The notes under the pieces were generated by a model, which saw only the letters and a list, made by a program, of their open reading frames with translations, did no database searches and was not told the origin of the DNA. Positions 25,567-33,586 of a stretch of DNA of 64,000 nucleotides are shown piece by piece. Numbering within the stretch: the first letter of the stretch is position 1; each line of letters starts with the position of its first letter. The translations under genes and the position numbers were made by a program. Source of the stretch: Paenibacillus silagei. Its GTDB lineage: Bacteria > Bacillota > Bacilli > Paenibacillales > Paenibacillaceae. The stretch is taken from positions 17,515 to 81,514 of the forward strand of contig NZ_JAGGLV010000031.1 in assembly GCF_017874735.1 (NCBI RefSeq), in the 5' to 3' direction.

Positions 25567-26748
25567 TTAATATATTCTATACTGCTCATCCCTATCATCA
25601 TTGTTTATAATAGTTTTAATGTAATCTATTACACCACCATGGTTCCATACATGTTCTACCAAACCGCTTACATTACCAGGATAGGCTATATCAGATCCAT
25701 TTTGTGTTAAAAATCTATAGTTTCCCCAGTTAGCATACGAGGAATAACCATTTTTAAACTTTCCCGAGGTACCACTTGGCATAGCAATGGCAGTGACTCG
25801 TTTTACAGATTTATTCGCTGAGTTATATCCATTAAACTTAACAACATAAATCGTATTATAGCCTATTTGATAAGTAACAGTTAAAATGCTATCAGTAGTT
25901 TTATAATAAACTTTATAGCCAGTAATAGTTACATTCCCAGTCCCATAATTTTTAGCATAATCATAATAATACTCTGCATTATTACCTACTGACCCTGGTT
26001 GAGTGGTTACTGTATGGGTAGCTCTAGCATGAAAAAGCGGGAACCATCCCTGGCCTCCTGATCCACTGTACGTGCCAAATCCAACTTCTCCTATTCCTAC
26101 TTCGCCTTGGTCAATTCCAGTATACAAATATCCAGCCTCACCGTCAGTGTTAGCTACAGCAAATCCCGGCAACCTCACATCATCAGCTACTGCACCAGAG
26201 TAATTTAATGTACTATTACTCGCTGGAGTTTTTAATCTATGAAAAGCGCCGGTGTCTGCTCCAGGTGGAGCTGAAGGAGAATTGGGTAGTACAGATTGAA
26301 TTGAAATATTAGAGCTGGTTGCCAGCGAGGTTTCTCCGACGATTCCCTTATTTCCAGCAGCCCCCTCTGATTCAATCTGTAGCTCTTGTTCATCGATCAC
26401 ATTTTCTCGTATCTCTTTAACAAAACGTTTAGTTGCCTCACCACTTTCAGAACTTTCTGCAGTAGATAATGCTCCTTGTTCATCAAAGTTCATAATAACT
26501 ATTTCTGCATTTTGAAGCTCTTTAATATGTTGACTAGTAATGTTATCAATTGTTTTCGGTAGTGAAGACCGTGCATAGTCTAAAGCAGAATAACCCTTTT
26601 GTAACAATTCTTGATTAATAACATCTGATCTGTAGTAATCGAATTCATTTGAAACTCTTTCAGTTGCAAATGCATTAACAGGTGATACAGATACTAGTAA
26701 AGCTGCCGTTACTGAAATCTTCAAAATTTTCTTGAACAATAGAATCAC
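25567..26748 (-). CDS. Secreted protein, possibly YrpD-like
   Basis: A 393-residue exported protein. The signal peptide reads LLVSVSPVNAFA with likely cleavage after AFA. Residues 30-130 form a charged, helical pro-region (QELLQKGYSALDYARSSLPK, EIRENVIDEQELQIES). The C-terminal half, from about residue 165, is a beta-rich domain: LNYSGAVADDVRLPGFAVAN, AGYLYTGIDQGEVGIGEVGF, WFPLFHARATHTV, and an aromatic tail. This half reminds me of the Bacillus secreted protein YrpD, which has no established function; the link is from memory and uncertain. The gene is AT-rich and lies next to an IS200-type remnant, which hints at acquisition by transfer. Confidence 0.7.
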   Translation of the reverse strand: MILLFKKILKISVTAALLVSVSPVNAFATERVSNEFDYYRSDVINQELLQKGYSALDYARSSLPKTIDNITSQHIKELQNAEIVIMNFDEQGALSTAESSESGEATKRFVKEIRENVIDEQELQIESEGAAGNKGIVGETSLATSSNISIQSVLPNSPSAPPGADTGAFHRLKTPASNSTLNYSGAVADDVRLPGFAVANTDGEAGYLYTGIDQGEVGIGEVGFGTYSGSGGQGWFPLFHARATHTVTTQPGSVGNNAEYYYDYAKNYGTGNVTITGYKVYYKTTDSILTVTYQIGYNTIYVVKFNGYNSANKSVKRVTAIAMPSGTSGKFKNGYSSYANWGNYRFLTQNGSDIAYPGNVSGLVEHVWNHGGVIDYIKTIINNDDRDEQYRIY

Positions 26749-27034
26749 TCCTTACTAAAATTTGACTGCAAGAATGTTATATCATAAATGGATTTTTTTT
26801 CATATAGTAACTTCATTTTAATCAATGTCACAAATTGTTGAATTTAGAAGGAAAAGATCACATTAAGATGAACCATGTAAGTTTTCTTCAATAAACGATT
26901 TATTTTCACAAAAAAATCATTTTTCCACTACACAAAACTTACAAAAACTACAAAATAAATTCTCATCGTATAGAGATACCTCCACTATGGAGATCGGAGT
27001 CTGAATGACTGCTCCAGAGGGAAGATTTTCTTTT

Positions 27035-27195
27035 TGATCGGGCATTATGTGACCTTCTAGAATTTGGACTCCCTTATACTACATAGATATCTGAAAATTT
27101 CGATTAGATCTTTCCTCACTTGATTATAGAATTCTTCGCGTCTATACTTCGAGGTGAACACGATATGATATTCGCACATCCATTCGCTTGAGCCT
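27035..27195 (-). pseudogene. IS200/IS605-family TnpA remnant, frameshifted and truncated
   Basis: Translating the minus strand from about 27190 gives EYHIVFTSKYRREEFYNQVR, then KDLIEIFRYLC, the standard N-terminus of IS200-type Y1 transposases. At about 27073 the frame breaks. In the next frame the sequence continues GVQILEGHIMPD, which corresponds to the conserved metal-binding segment of the family. The usual histidines after MPD are already lost, and everything beyond, including the catalytic tyrosine, is missing. Downstream palindromes at about 27283-27305 (TGGCTAAAGCCA and a CGCGTTTCACGCG stem) may be relics of an element end. It cannot encode a working transposase. Confidence 0.8.
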
Positions 27196-27246
27196 GCACA
27201 TCTCAATTCTACCGGAATGGCTTAGTGGTCTAACCTTCGTTCCCTC

Positions 27247-27269
27247 CACCCGCATAGCGGGTGTTTTTT
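27247..27269 (+). terminator. Small terminator-like hairpin
   Basis: CACCCGC-ATA-GCGGGTG forms a 7-bp stem followed by six T residues on the plus strand. No plus-strand gene precedes it. It could be part of the end structure of the IS200-type remnant. Confidence 0.55.
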
Positions 27270-27486
27270 CCCGCGTTTCACGCGCTCAACTGGCTAAAGC
27301 CATAAGAAAAAAGCGGGCCATCTTTTAGATGACACCGCTTTTAAAATTTTTTGTACCTGCTGGTTAACTTAAATAATATTGTGGTAGAGCGAAGTGTTTT
27401 TTGTTGGATTAAGCAGCCTATATTAAACCTCACCTAATTTGAAACAACGTTTATTTCCATATATGGGAATTCAATAAAATAGAAGT

Positions 27487-28878
27487 TTATTTCACAAGCT
27501 CCGCCCGCAGCTTCAGGAACACCTGATAGCTCCGCTCCGCAACCTCAGAAATGGCGATCGGGTGGAAGCCCGGCAGATCCGCATACAGCAGATCGTTCAG
27601 CGGTGCGGTCCATTGGACCGGCAGCTTAGCAGCCCCCAGCTTCGCTCCCATAATGGAGCCGACAGTGGCCCCGTTGCAGTCGGTATCCATTCCGGCCGAT
27701 ACGGAGGTAACCACCGCTTTCTCGAAATCATCGCCGCCGTAGATCAGCGAGGCGGCTACAATGGCAGCGTTGTTGTTCGTATGCACCGGGTCGTAATGGC
27801 TGAACTCGTTCCAGAGGGTGCTGACCAGCTCACGCTCACTGCCTGCCTTCTGTGCAATTTCAACTCCCCGCAGCACATCCTTAGCCAGTCTGCTCGTCTG
27901 CGGAATCTCACTAAGGCCGATCTGCACAATCTCTTGGTTGCTGAGACCTGCGAACGCCGCTGAGATCATCGCTGCATTGAACATCTCGCCATAGATTCCG
28001 TTCTTCACATGCGAGAACGACGCATCCCGCCAGCCCAGCTCCGCAGCCAGCTCGGGATGTCCGGCCGCTCCATAAGCCAGGGCATCCGCACGGATCGCCG
28101 CACCAATCCATTCCCGGTACGGATTCAGATGCATCCGTACCCGTTCCTGCCGCAGCGGCCAATCCGCCGGCTTCTCCCCGTGCAGATGGGAGGTCTCCTG
28201 AGCAAAGTTCATATAGCTCTGCGTTTCCGCCGTGCAGACCTGACTGTAGGTCAGGTGCCCGTGCCACAGCTTGCCGATATCCCAGGAGTCCCAGTTCAGC
28301 CCTTTTTGCTCCAGCAGTATCAGGCCAAGCACGGTATAACGGATATCATCATCGCTCTCCATGTAGCTGATCTTCTCACGCGTGCTGGTGAATGACCAGT
28401 CGCTTAAGCCGAGGCCATATTCCTCCCTTGCCGTGGAATGCTCAGGAGTATAACCTGTAATCGGCCAGGCATCCGCACCGCGGAACCACAGCTCGATATT
28501 CTCCCAGCCGGTCCGGCCATCCTTCCCGTACAAGTAATCCCAATATTCCAGCGGCTTGCCCAGCGCGCAGCCTACACTCCGCCCGAGCCAGGCCCCGTAG
28601 AACCTGTCTCGCCACTGGTCCGGCGTCCAGTCCACCGCTAGCTTGCGCGGACCTTCCGGACGGAGCTGCCTGATCCCCGCCAGATCCGAAGGCTCCTTAT
28701 AAGGGAAATCAGCGGATACAGGAAGTGCCATCAGCTCATGGTAGACCTCCATCAGCTTGTCCTCATCGCTCCCGGCCGCATCCAGCTTCTCCGCCAAATT
28801 ACCCGGCTGGCAGCCTTCCTCGATCCGCTGCTGCAGCTCGAACCTTACCGTCTCCTGCAGACGTTCCCAGCCCGCCAT
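27487..28878 (-). CDS. ADP-ribosylglycohydrolase-family protein
   Basis: A 463-residue protein of the ADP-ribosylglycohydrolase (DraG/ARH) fold. Hallmarks are WLGRSVGCALGKPLEYW, the first metal-binding segment YMESDDDIRYTVLGL, and the C-terminal motif SAGMDTDCNGATVGSIMGAK, whose aspartates bind the second metal. An extra N-terminal stretch of about 80 residues precedes the core. The ATG lies three bases after the stop of a nucleoside hydrolase gene, in the operon of a nucleoside importer. The family cleaves N- or O-glycosidic bonds to ribose, so in this context it may release ribose from an unusual or modified nucleoside rather than reverse protein ADP-ribosylation; that is inference. Confidence 0.88.
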   Translation of the reverse strand: MAGWERLQETVRFELQQRIEEGCQPGNLAEKLDAAGSDEDKLMEVYHELMALPVSADFPYKEPSDLAGIRQLRPEGPRKLAVDWTPDQWRDRFYGAWLGRSVGCALGKPLEYWDYLYGKDGRTGWENIELWFRGADAWPITGYTPEHSTAREEYGLGLSDWSFTSTREKISYMESDDDIRYTVLGLILLEQKGLNWDSWDIGKLWHGHLTYSQVCTAETQSYMNFAQETSHLHGEKPADWPLRQERVRMHLNPYREWIGAAIRADALAYGAAGHPELAAELGWRDASFSHVKNGIYGEMFNAAMISAAFAGLSNQEIVQIGLSEIPQTSRLAKDVLRGVEIAQKAGSERELVSTLWNEFSHYDPVHTNNNAAIVAASLIYGGDDFEKAVVTSVSAGMDTDCNGATVGSIMGAKLGAAKLPVQWTAPLNDLLYADLPGFHPIAISEVAERSYQVFLKLRAELVK

Positions 28879-28881
28879 CCG

Positions 28882-29838
28882 CTAGGATTCTCCTGCCGGA
28901 GACCCCAGCTGCCGGTCTAACCGTTCCAACGAATCGAACAGCAGCTTGATGAAGGCTTCGCGGTCTACACCAAGCAGTACCTCCGTATTCGCAGGCTGGT
29001 CCGGCTTCTTGCGGCGGTCCGCCACAGTCATGCCGCGGGTAAGCTTGCCTTCGGTCTCTACGGTTACATACAGGTGCTCGGATTCGAACAGCTCCGGGTG
29101 CAGCAGCCAGGCAATGGCGCAAGGGTCATGCAGCGCATTGCCGACAAAGCCCATTTTCTTCCCGTAGATCGAATAGAAATCCAGCAGCTCACCGACCATG
29201 ACGGACACGGGACCGCGCGTCTTAAGCTCCTGAATCTCCTCTTCGAAGATCGCCGCTTTATCTGTCACATCCAATCCGCTCATGACAATCGGAATGCCGG
29301 ATTCGAAAACGATCCGCGCCGCCTCCGGGTCTACATAAATATTGAACTCCGCTGTCCGGGTCACATTGCCGTAAGCCAGTCCGCCGCCCATCAGGGAGAT
29401 CTTCTCGATCCGCTCCTTCACTTCCGGGTACGCCGTAATCAGCAGGGCGATATTCGTCAGCGGGGCGGTAGGCACCAGAGTGATCTTCTCTTCCGAGGCG
29501 CGGATAATCTCTAGCATGAATTCTACTGCCCCCTGCTCTACGGGCTTGAACTTGCTCGCCGGCAGCGCCGGGCCATCCATGCCGGACTCCCCGTGGGCTT
29601 CCTCTCCGGTAACAAGCTTGCCCAGCAGCGGCGCCGCAGCGCCCTTGGCTACCGGAATATCTGCATTTACAAAGCTGAGAATCTTGAGGGCATTATCGGT
29701 AATTTTATCCAAAATCTGGTTTCCGCCAACGGTTGTAATCCCCCGGATATCCAGCTCTCCCGGATGTGCCAGCGCAAGCAGAATGGCAATCGCGTCGTCA
29801 TGCCCCGGATCGCAGTCAATAATGATAGGTGTTGGCAT
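28882..29838 (-). CDS. Inosine/uridine-type nucleoside hydrolase
   Basis: A 318-residue hydrolase that splits nucleosides into base and ribose. The N-terminus carries the calcium-binding signature DCDPGHDD (D8, D10, D14, D15). Other family features are GGNQILDKITDNALKIL, VPTAPLTNIALLI, ISLMGGGLAYGNVTRTAEFN and the late DPCAIAWLLHPELF, which supplies further active-site residues. The start is the ATG at 29838, with AAGGGAG upstream; a GTG nine bases earlier would sit on that site. It follows the nucleoside importer genes and precedes the ADP-ribosylglycohydrolase-family gene, so it should act on the imported nucleosides in the cytoplasm. Confidence 0.93.
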   Translation of the reverse strand: MPTPIIIDCDPGHDDAIAILLALAHPGELDIRGITTVGGNQILDKITDNALKILSFVNADIPVAKGAAAPLLGKLVTGEEAHGESGMDGPALPASKFKPVEQGAVEFMLEIIRASEEKITLVPTAPLTNIALLITAYPEVKERIEKISLMGGGLAYGNVTRTAEFNIYVDPEAARIVFESGIPIVMSGLDVTDKAAIFEEEIQELKTRGPVSVMVGELLDFYSIYGKKMGFVGNALHDPCAIAWLLHPELFESEHLYVTVETEGKLTRGMTVADRRKKPDQPANTEVLLGVDREAFIKLLFDSLERLDRQLGSPAGES

Positions 29839-29871
29839 CGTTGTCACTCCCTTGTATTAGTTGTGAGTGGC

Positions 29872-30003
29872 TAGATAAGACGCACTTAAGAGTTGAACTC
29901 CAAGCTTGGTCGTCACTGCGGTGAACATTTGGACTTCCGGCCGCTGTTGTCACCAGACCGCTTCTTTTTGCTTTTCGTTAATTTCTTTCGTGCGTCTTAT
30001 CTA
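29872..30003. repeat. 132-bp element bounded by a 14-bp perfect inverted repeat
   Basis: TAGATAAGACGCAC (29872-29885) and its exact complement (29990-30003) frame 104 bases that contain GGTCGTCACTGCGG and a partly complementary CGGCCGCTGTTGTCACCAG. It fills the gap between the permease gene ending at 30010 and the nucleoside hydrolase gene. It could be a small non-autonomous insertion element or a structured spacer in the operon mRNA. Confidence 0.75.
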
Positions 30004-30009
30004 CCTGGT

Positions 30010-30948
30010 TTATTTCGTAATAGTAGCCTTCAGCTTCTTATTCTTCTTCCGTGTCTCCGAGACCGCATAGATAATCAGACCGATCACCGTTGCCACATAA
30101 GGCAGCGTAGCGATCAGCTCCGCCGGAATCTTCAGCACCTGCAGGGCATTGGATAACGCGTCAGCTGCGCCGAAGAGCAGCGAGGTCAGCGCTGTGCCCA
30201 CGGTGGTGCTCCGGCCCATGGATTCAGCAGCGATGGCAATCCAGCCCCGGCCGGCGATCATATCGCGGGTGAACAGCGACAGGTAGCCCATCGACATATA
30301 GGCTCCGCCCAGGCTGGCGAAGAAGCCGCTGAGCAACAGCGCACTATACTGGATACGGACTACACTGACACCCACCGACTGGGCCGCATGCGGATTCTCG
30401 CCTACAGAGCGGATACGCAGCCCCAGCGGTGTACGGTTGAGCAGATAATAGACTACGAGTACCGACAGTATAGAGAAATACGTCAGAATGTGGTGCCCCG
30501 ACAGAATCGGGCCCAGCACCGGAATATCCTGCAGGAGCGGAATATCAATACTCGGCAGCACTTTACTCGCCAGGGAGGTGGAAGAGCCTTTGTCACCGCT
30601 CAGCAGATACAGAATGAATACCGTACCACCAGAGGCGAACATATTGATCGCCACCCCGCCGAGAATAATGTGGGTCTTGAACTTTAAAGTGAAAAAAGCC
30701 AGAATGCCCGCAATCAGCGTTCCCGACAGCACCGCCCCAAGCAATCCCACCCAGGCGCTCTGCGTATAGGCGCTCACAATAACCCCGGCCAGCGCCGAGA
30801 CCAGCATGATCCCTTCCATCCCGATGTTGATGATTCCGGCACGGTTCGAGATCAGCGCCCCCAGTGCAGCGAACAGAATCGGCGTGGTTACACGCAGGAC
30901 AGAGAAGGCAAAATCCGTCGTCAGAATGACATTCAGCAGACTGTTCAT
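30010..30948 (-). CDS. Nucleoside ABC transporter permease (NupQ/YufQ-like)
   Basis: A 312-residue permease of the branched/RbsC-like type with about eight to ten helices. Characteristic blocks are ISNRAGIINIGMEGIMLVSA near the start, VNRTPLGLRIRSVGENPHAA-like wording (LLNRTPLGLRIRSVGENPHA), and GRGWIAIAAESMGR, all typical of the second permease of BmpA/Nup systems. The ATG overlaps the stop of the first permease gene (ATGA). It forms a heterodimer with that protein. The assignment to nucleosides rests on the lipoprotein type and on the nucleoside hydrolase gene that follows. Confidence 0.9.
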   Translation of the reverse strand: MNSLLNVILTTDFAFSVLRVTTPILFAALGALISNRAGIINIGMEGIMLVSALAGVIVSAYTQSAWVGLLGAVLSGTLIAGILAFFTLKFKTHIILGGVAINMFASGGTVFILYLLSGDKGSSTSLASKVLPSIDIPLLQDIPVLGPILSGHHILTYFSILSVLVVYYLLNRTPLGLRIRSVGENPHAAQSVGVSVVRIQYSALLLSGFFASLGGAYMSMGYLSLFTRDMIAGRGWIAIAAESMGRSTTVGTALTSLLFGAADALSNALQVLKIPAELIATLPYVATVIGLIIYAVSETRKKNKKLKATITK

Positions 30949-31991
30949 GCTTCCTTCGCCTCCTTCAGCAGCATGCGGTTCTTCCAGAACTTAAGGAACT
31001 GCTCAGCGGATATCAGCAGAATAATGACAGCCTGAATGATCGAGATCATCTCGGACGGCACATCGGAGAGGCGCGACATCATATCGGCGCCAATGCGGAT
31101 ATAGGCCAGGAAGAGCGCCGAGACAATGACGGAGAACGGATTATTCTTGGCCAGCATGGCCACCAGAGCACCATCCATACCGTAGCCCGGCAAGGAGGTC
31201 CACTGAAACCGGCTGTACATCCCGAGCACTTCCACCGAGCCGCCCATACCGGCAATGAACCCGGCGATCAGATGGACCAGAATGATCACCTTGGCCGTCT
31301 TCATGCCTGAATAACGGGCGAAGTCGCGGTTAACCCCGGTCATCCGCAGCTCATAGCCCCATTTGGTCCGGTACAGGAACAGGTGGGCCAGCACAATAAG
31401 CACCAGCACAATAATAAGTCCGGTGTGAATCCGCGTCCCTGCAAACAGCTTGCTGAGCTGGGCCGTTTTCTCGAATTTAAAAGAAACATTGGCAAAGGCC
31501 TTGGCATCCCGCAGATAATAGTTTAGCAGGTACAGCCCAACCCCAAACAGGATGTTATTGAACATCAGCGAGGTTACCAGCTCATTGGCATTCCACTTCG
31601 CTTTAAGAATACCGGGGATGGCTGAGAGCAGTGCCCCTACGATCGAGCCCGCAAGAATCGCCACTACCGGATGGAACCAGCTGTTCAGGCTGAGATGAAT
31701 CGCCAGCGCAGTAGTCACGACACCGGAGAAATAGAAGATCCCCTCCGCTCCCAGGTTGAACATATTGGCCCGGAACAGCAGGGAGACCGCAAGACCAGTG
31801 AACATCAGCGGAATCGCCATCTCAATGACATTGCCGATATGACCCTTCGTGGACAATGGCTCCCAGAGGAAGATTCCGATCGTCTTCACCGGGTGATCAC
31901 TGACCAGCGAGATAATCAGGAACGCGATAATAAGTGCAATGACGATGACCGCCGCTGTGCGGATCGCCTCGAAATATTTGACTTTAAACAT
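30945..31991 (-). CDS. Nucleoside ABC transporter permease (NupP/YufP-like)
   Basis: A 348-residue permease. The start is the ATG at 31991, with GGGAGGG about nine bases upstream, overlapping the end of the ATPase gene by eight bases. The open frame reaches to 32111 but that part lies within the ATPase gene. Family markers are LLFRANMFNLGAEGIFYFSG, ANELVTSLMFNNILFGVG, GYELRMTGVNRDFARYSGM and the late GYGMDGALVAMLAKNNP. It is the longer of the two permeases of a BmpA-type nucleoside importer. Confidence 0.9.
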   Translation of the reverse strand: MFKVKYFEAIRTAAVIVIALIIAFLIISLVSDHPVKTIGIFLWEPLSTKGHIGNVIEMAIPLMFTGLAVSLLFRANMFNLGAEGIFYFSGVVTTALAIHLSLNSWFHPVVAILAGSIVGALLSAIPGILKAKWNANELVTSLMFNNILFGVGLYLLNYYLRDAKAFANVSFKFEKTAQLSKLFAGTRIHTGLIIVLVLIVLAHLFLYRTKWGYELRMTGVNRDFARYSGMKTAKVIILVHLIAGFIAGMGGSVEVLGMYSRFQWTSLPGYGMDGALVAMLAKNNPFSVIVSALFLAYIRIGADMMSRLSDVPSEMISIIQAVIILLISAEQFLKFWKNRMLLKEAKEA

Positions 31992-33546
31992 GATATGCGG
32001 CCCTCCCGGTCTGCTCTTTGTCCTGCCGGTTAATTCCCAGCATGTAGAGCCCCAGCTCTTCCTCACCGACTGCTGACGGATTATCGAAATAGGCAACAAT
32101 CTGGCCCTCATACATCACGAGAAGACTGTCGCTCAGCTCCAGAATTTCATTCAAATCCGCTGATACCAGCAGCGTGGCACAGTTCGCCGAGCGCAGCTCC
32201 AGCAGCTTCTGGTGAATGAACTGGGCAGCCCCGATATCAACGCCCCGGGTCGGCTGCTCGGCGATCAGCAGCTGCGGATTCGTGGAACATTCCCTGGCTA
32301 CGACTACCTTCTGCATGTTACCGCCGGACAGCATGCCGATCGGCTGCTGCGGGCCGGAGCAGCGCACCTTGAATTCCTCCACCAGCGCAGAGGCCAGCGC
32401 AGCAATTCTTGATCCGTGCAGGAAAGGCCCTTTATTCATATCCTTCTGACGATAGCGCGTGGAGATCAGATTGTCGGCAATGCTGGCTTCTCCGGCAGAG
32501 CCCTGGCGCATCCGGTCCTCAGGGATATAGGATACTCCCAGGTTGCGGATGTCCAGAATATCCAGCTCACGGATGTCCTTCCCCTTCACCTGTACCGACC
32601 CGCTGCCTCCAACCCCGCGCAGGCCGCCGGTCAGCGCCTCGATCAGCTGCGTCTGTCCGTTCCCTTCAACGCCGGCGATGCCGACAATCTGGCCTTCACG
32701 GACCGAGAAGCTGATCCCGGAGAGCAGCGCTTTTCCCTGGCCGTCTGAGACGCTCAGCCCTTCCACCGCAAGCACCGGCTTGCCGTAGGGAAGATCGCTT
32801 TTGTCATACTTCAGCACCACATCCCGTCCAACCATCAGCCGCGAGATCTCCTGCTCTGTTACTTCCTTAGTATCGAAGACGCCTTCACTCCGGCCGCCGC
32901 GCATGATGGTAATCCGGTCACAGATAGCTTTGACCTCCTTCAGCTTGTGCGAGATGAACACAATCGTGTGTCCCTGCTCCTTAAGCTGCTGCAGCTCATG
33001 GAACAGCTCCTCCGTCTCCTGCGGAGTCAGCACTGCCGTTGGCTCATCGAGAATGAGAATCTTGGCCCCGCGCACCAGCGCCTTCAGAATTTCCACCTTC
33101 TGCTTCATGCCGACACTTAGGTCCTCCACCTTCGCCTTGGCATTCACTGATAGATTATATTTACGTGCAGTTGCCTCTGTCAGGCGTACGGCCTCTGCAT
33201 AATTGAAGCCAACGCCCTTCTTCGGCTCCATACCGAGCACCATATTCTCCGCCACCGTAAAAGAAGGCACCAGCATGAAATGCTGATGCACCATCCCGAT
33301 ACCGCGGTCAATCGCGTCCTGCGGGGACTGCAGCTTCACTTGTTCTCCCCGGATGTAGAGCCCGCCTTCGCTTGGGCTCTCCATTCCGAACATAATTTTC
33401 ATCAGAGTCGATTTACCGGCTCCGTTCTCACCCGCAATCGCATGGATCTCGCCTTCGCGCAGGGAGAACTCAACGTCCTTGTTGGCAACCACACCGTTCG
33501 GATACACTTTGGTGATTCCCCGCATTTCCAGCAGAGCATTTGCCAT
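31984..33546 (-). CDS. Nucleoside ABC transporter ATP-binding protein (NupO/YufO-like)
   Basis: A 520-residue protein with two ATPase domains in tandem. The first is complete: Walker A (GENGAGKST), signature LSVGMKQKVEILKAL, Walker B (ILILDEPTAVLT) and H-loop (FISHKL). The second has a degenerate Walker A (GVEGNGQTQ) and the signature LSGGNMQKVVVARE with LLIAEQPTRGVD. This asymmetry is normal for RbsA/NupO-type importers. It powers the two permeases that follow. The gap to the lipoprotein gene upstream is about 40 bases. Confidence 0.93.
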   Translation of the reverse strand: MANALLEMRGITKVYPNGVVANKDVEFSLREGEIHAIAGENGAGKSTLMKIMFGMESPSEGGLYIRGEQVKLQSPQDAIDRGIGMVHQHFMLVPSFTVAENMVLGMEPKKGVGFNYAEAVRLTEATARKYNLSVNAKAKVEDLSVGMKQKVEILKALVRGAKILILDEPTAVLTPQETEELFHELQQLKEQGHTIVFISHKLKEVKAICDRITIMRGGRSEGVFDTKEVTEQEISRLMVGRDVVLKYDKSDLPYGKPVLAVEGLSVSDGQGKALLSGISFSVREGQIVGIAGVEGNGQTQLIEALTGGLRGVGGSGSVQVKGKDIRELDILDIRNLGVSYIPEDRMRQGSAGEASIADNLISTRYRQKDMNKGPFLHGSRIAALASALVEEFKVRCSGPQQPIGMLSGGNMQKVVVARECSTNPQLLIAEQPTRGVDIGAAQFIHQKLLELRSANCATLLVSADLNEILELSDSLLVMYEGQIVAYFDNPSAVGEEELGLYMLGINRQDKEQTGRAAYHV

Positions 33547-33586
33547 GGGTCATCAACGCCTTTCAACCAAAGTTTTATTCATGTCC

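Larger units (their letters stand above)
26749..27486. other. AT-rich intergenic region carrying an IS200-type remnant
   Basis: A 738-base gap. The part from 26749 to 27030 is very AT-rich and I see nothing in it beyond the upstream region of the secreted-protein gene. From about 27035 to 27305 lie a decayed tnpA fragment and possible end structures of an IS200/IS605-type element. A weak imperfect hairpin lies at about 27305-27345. The remainder up to 27486 shows no gene. Confidence 0.6.
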
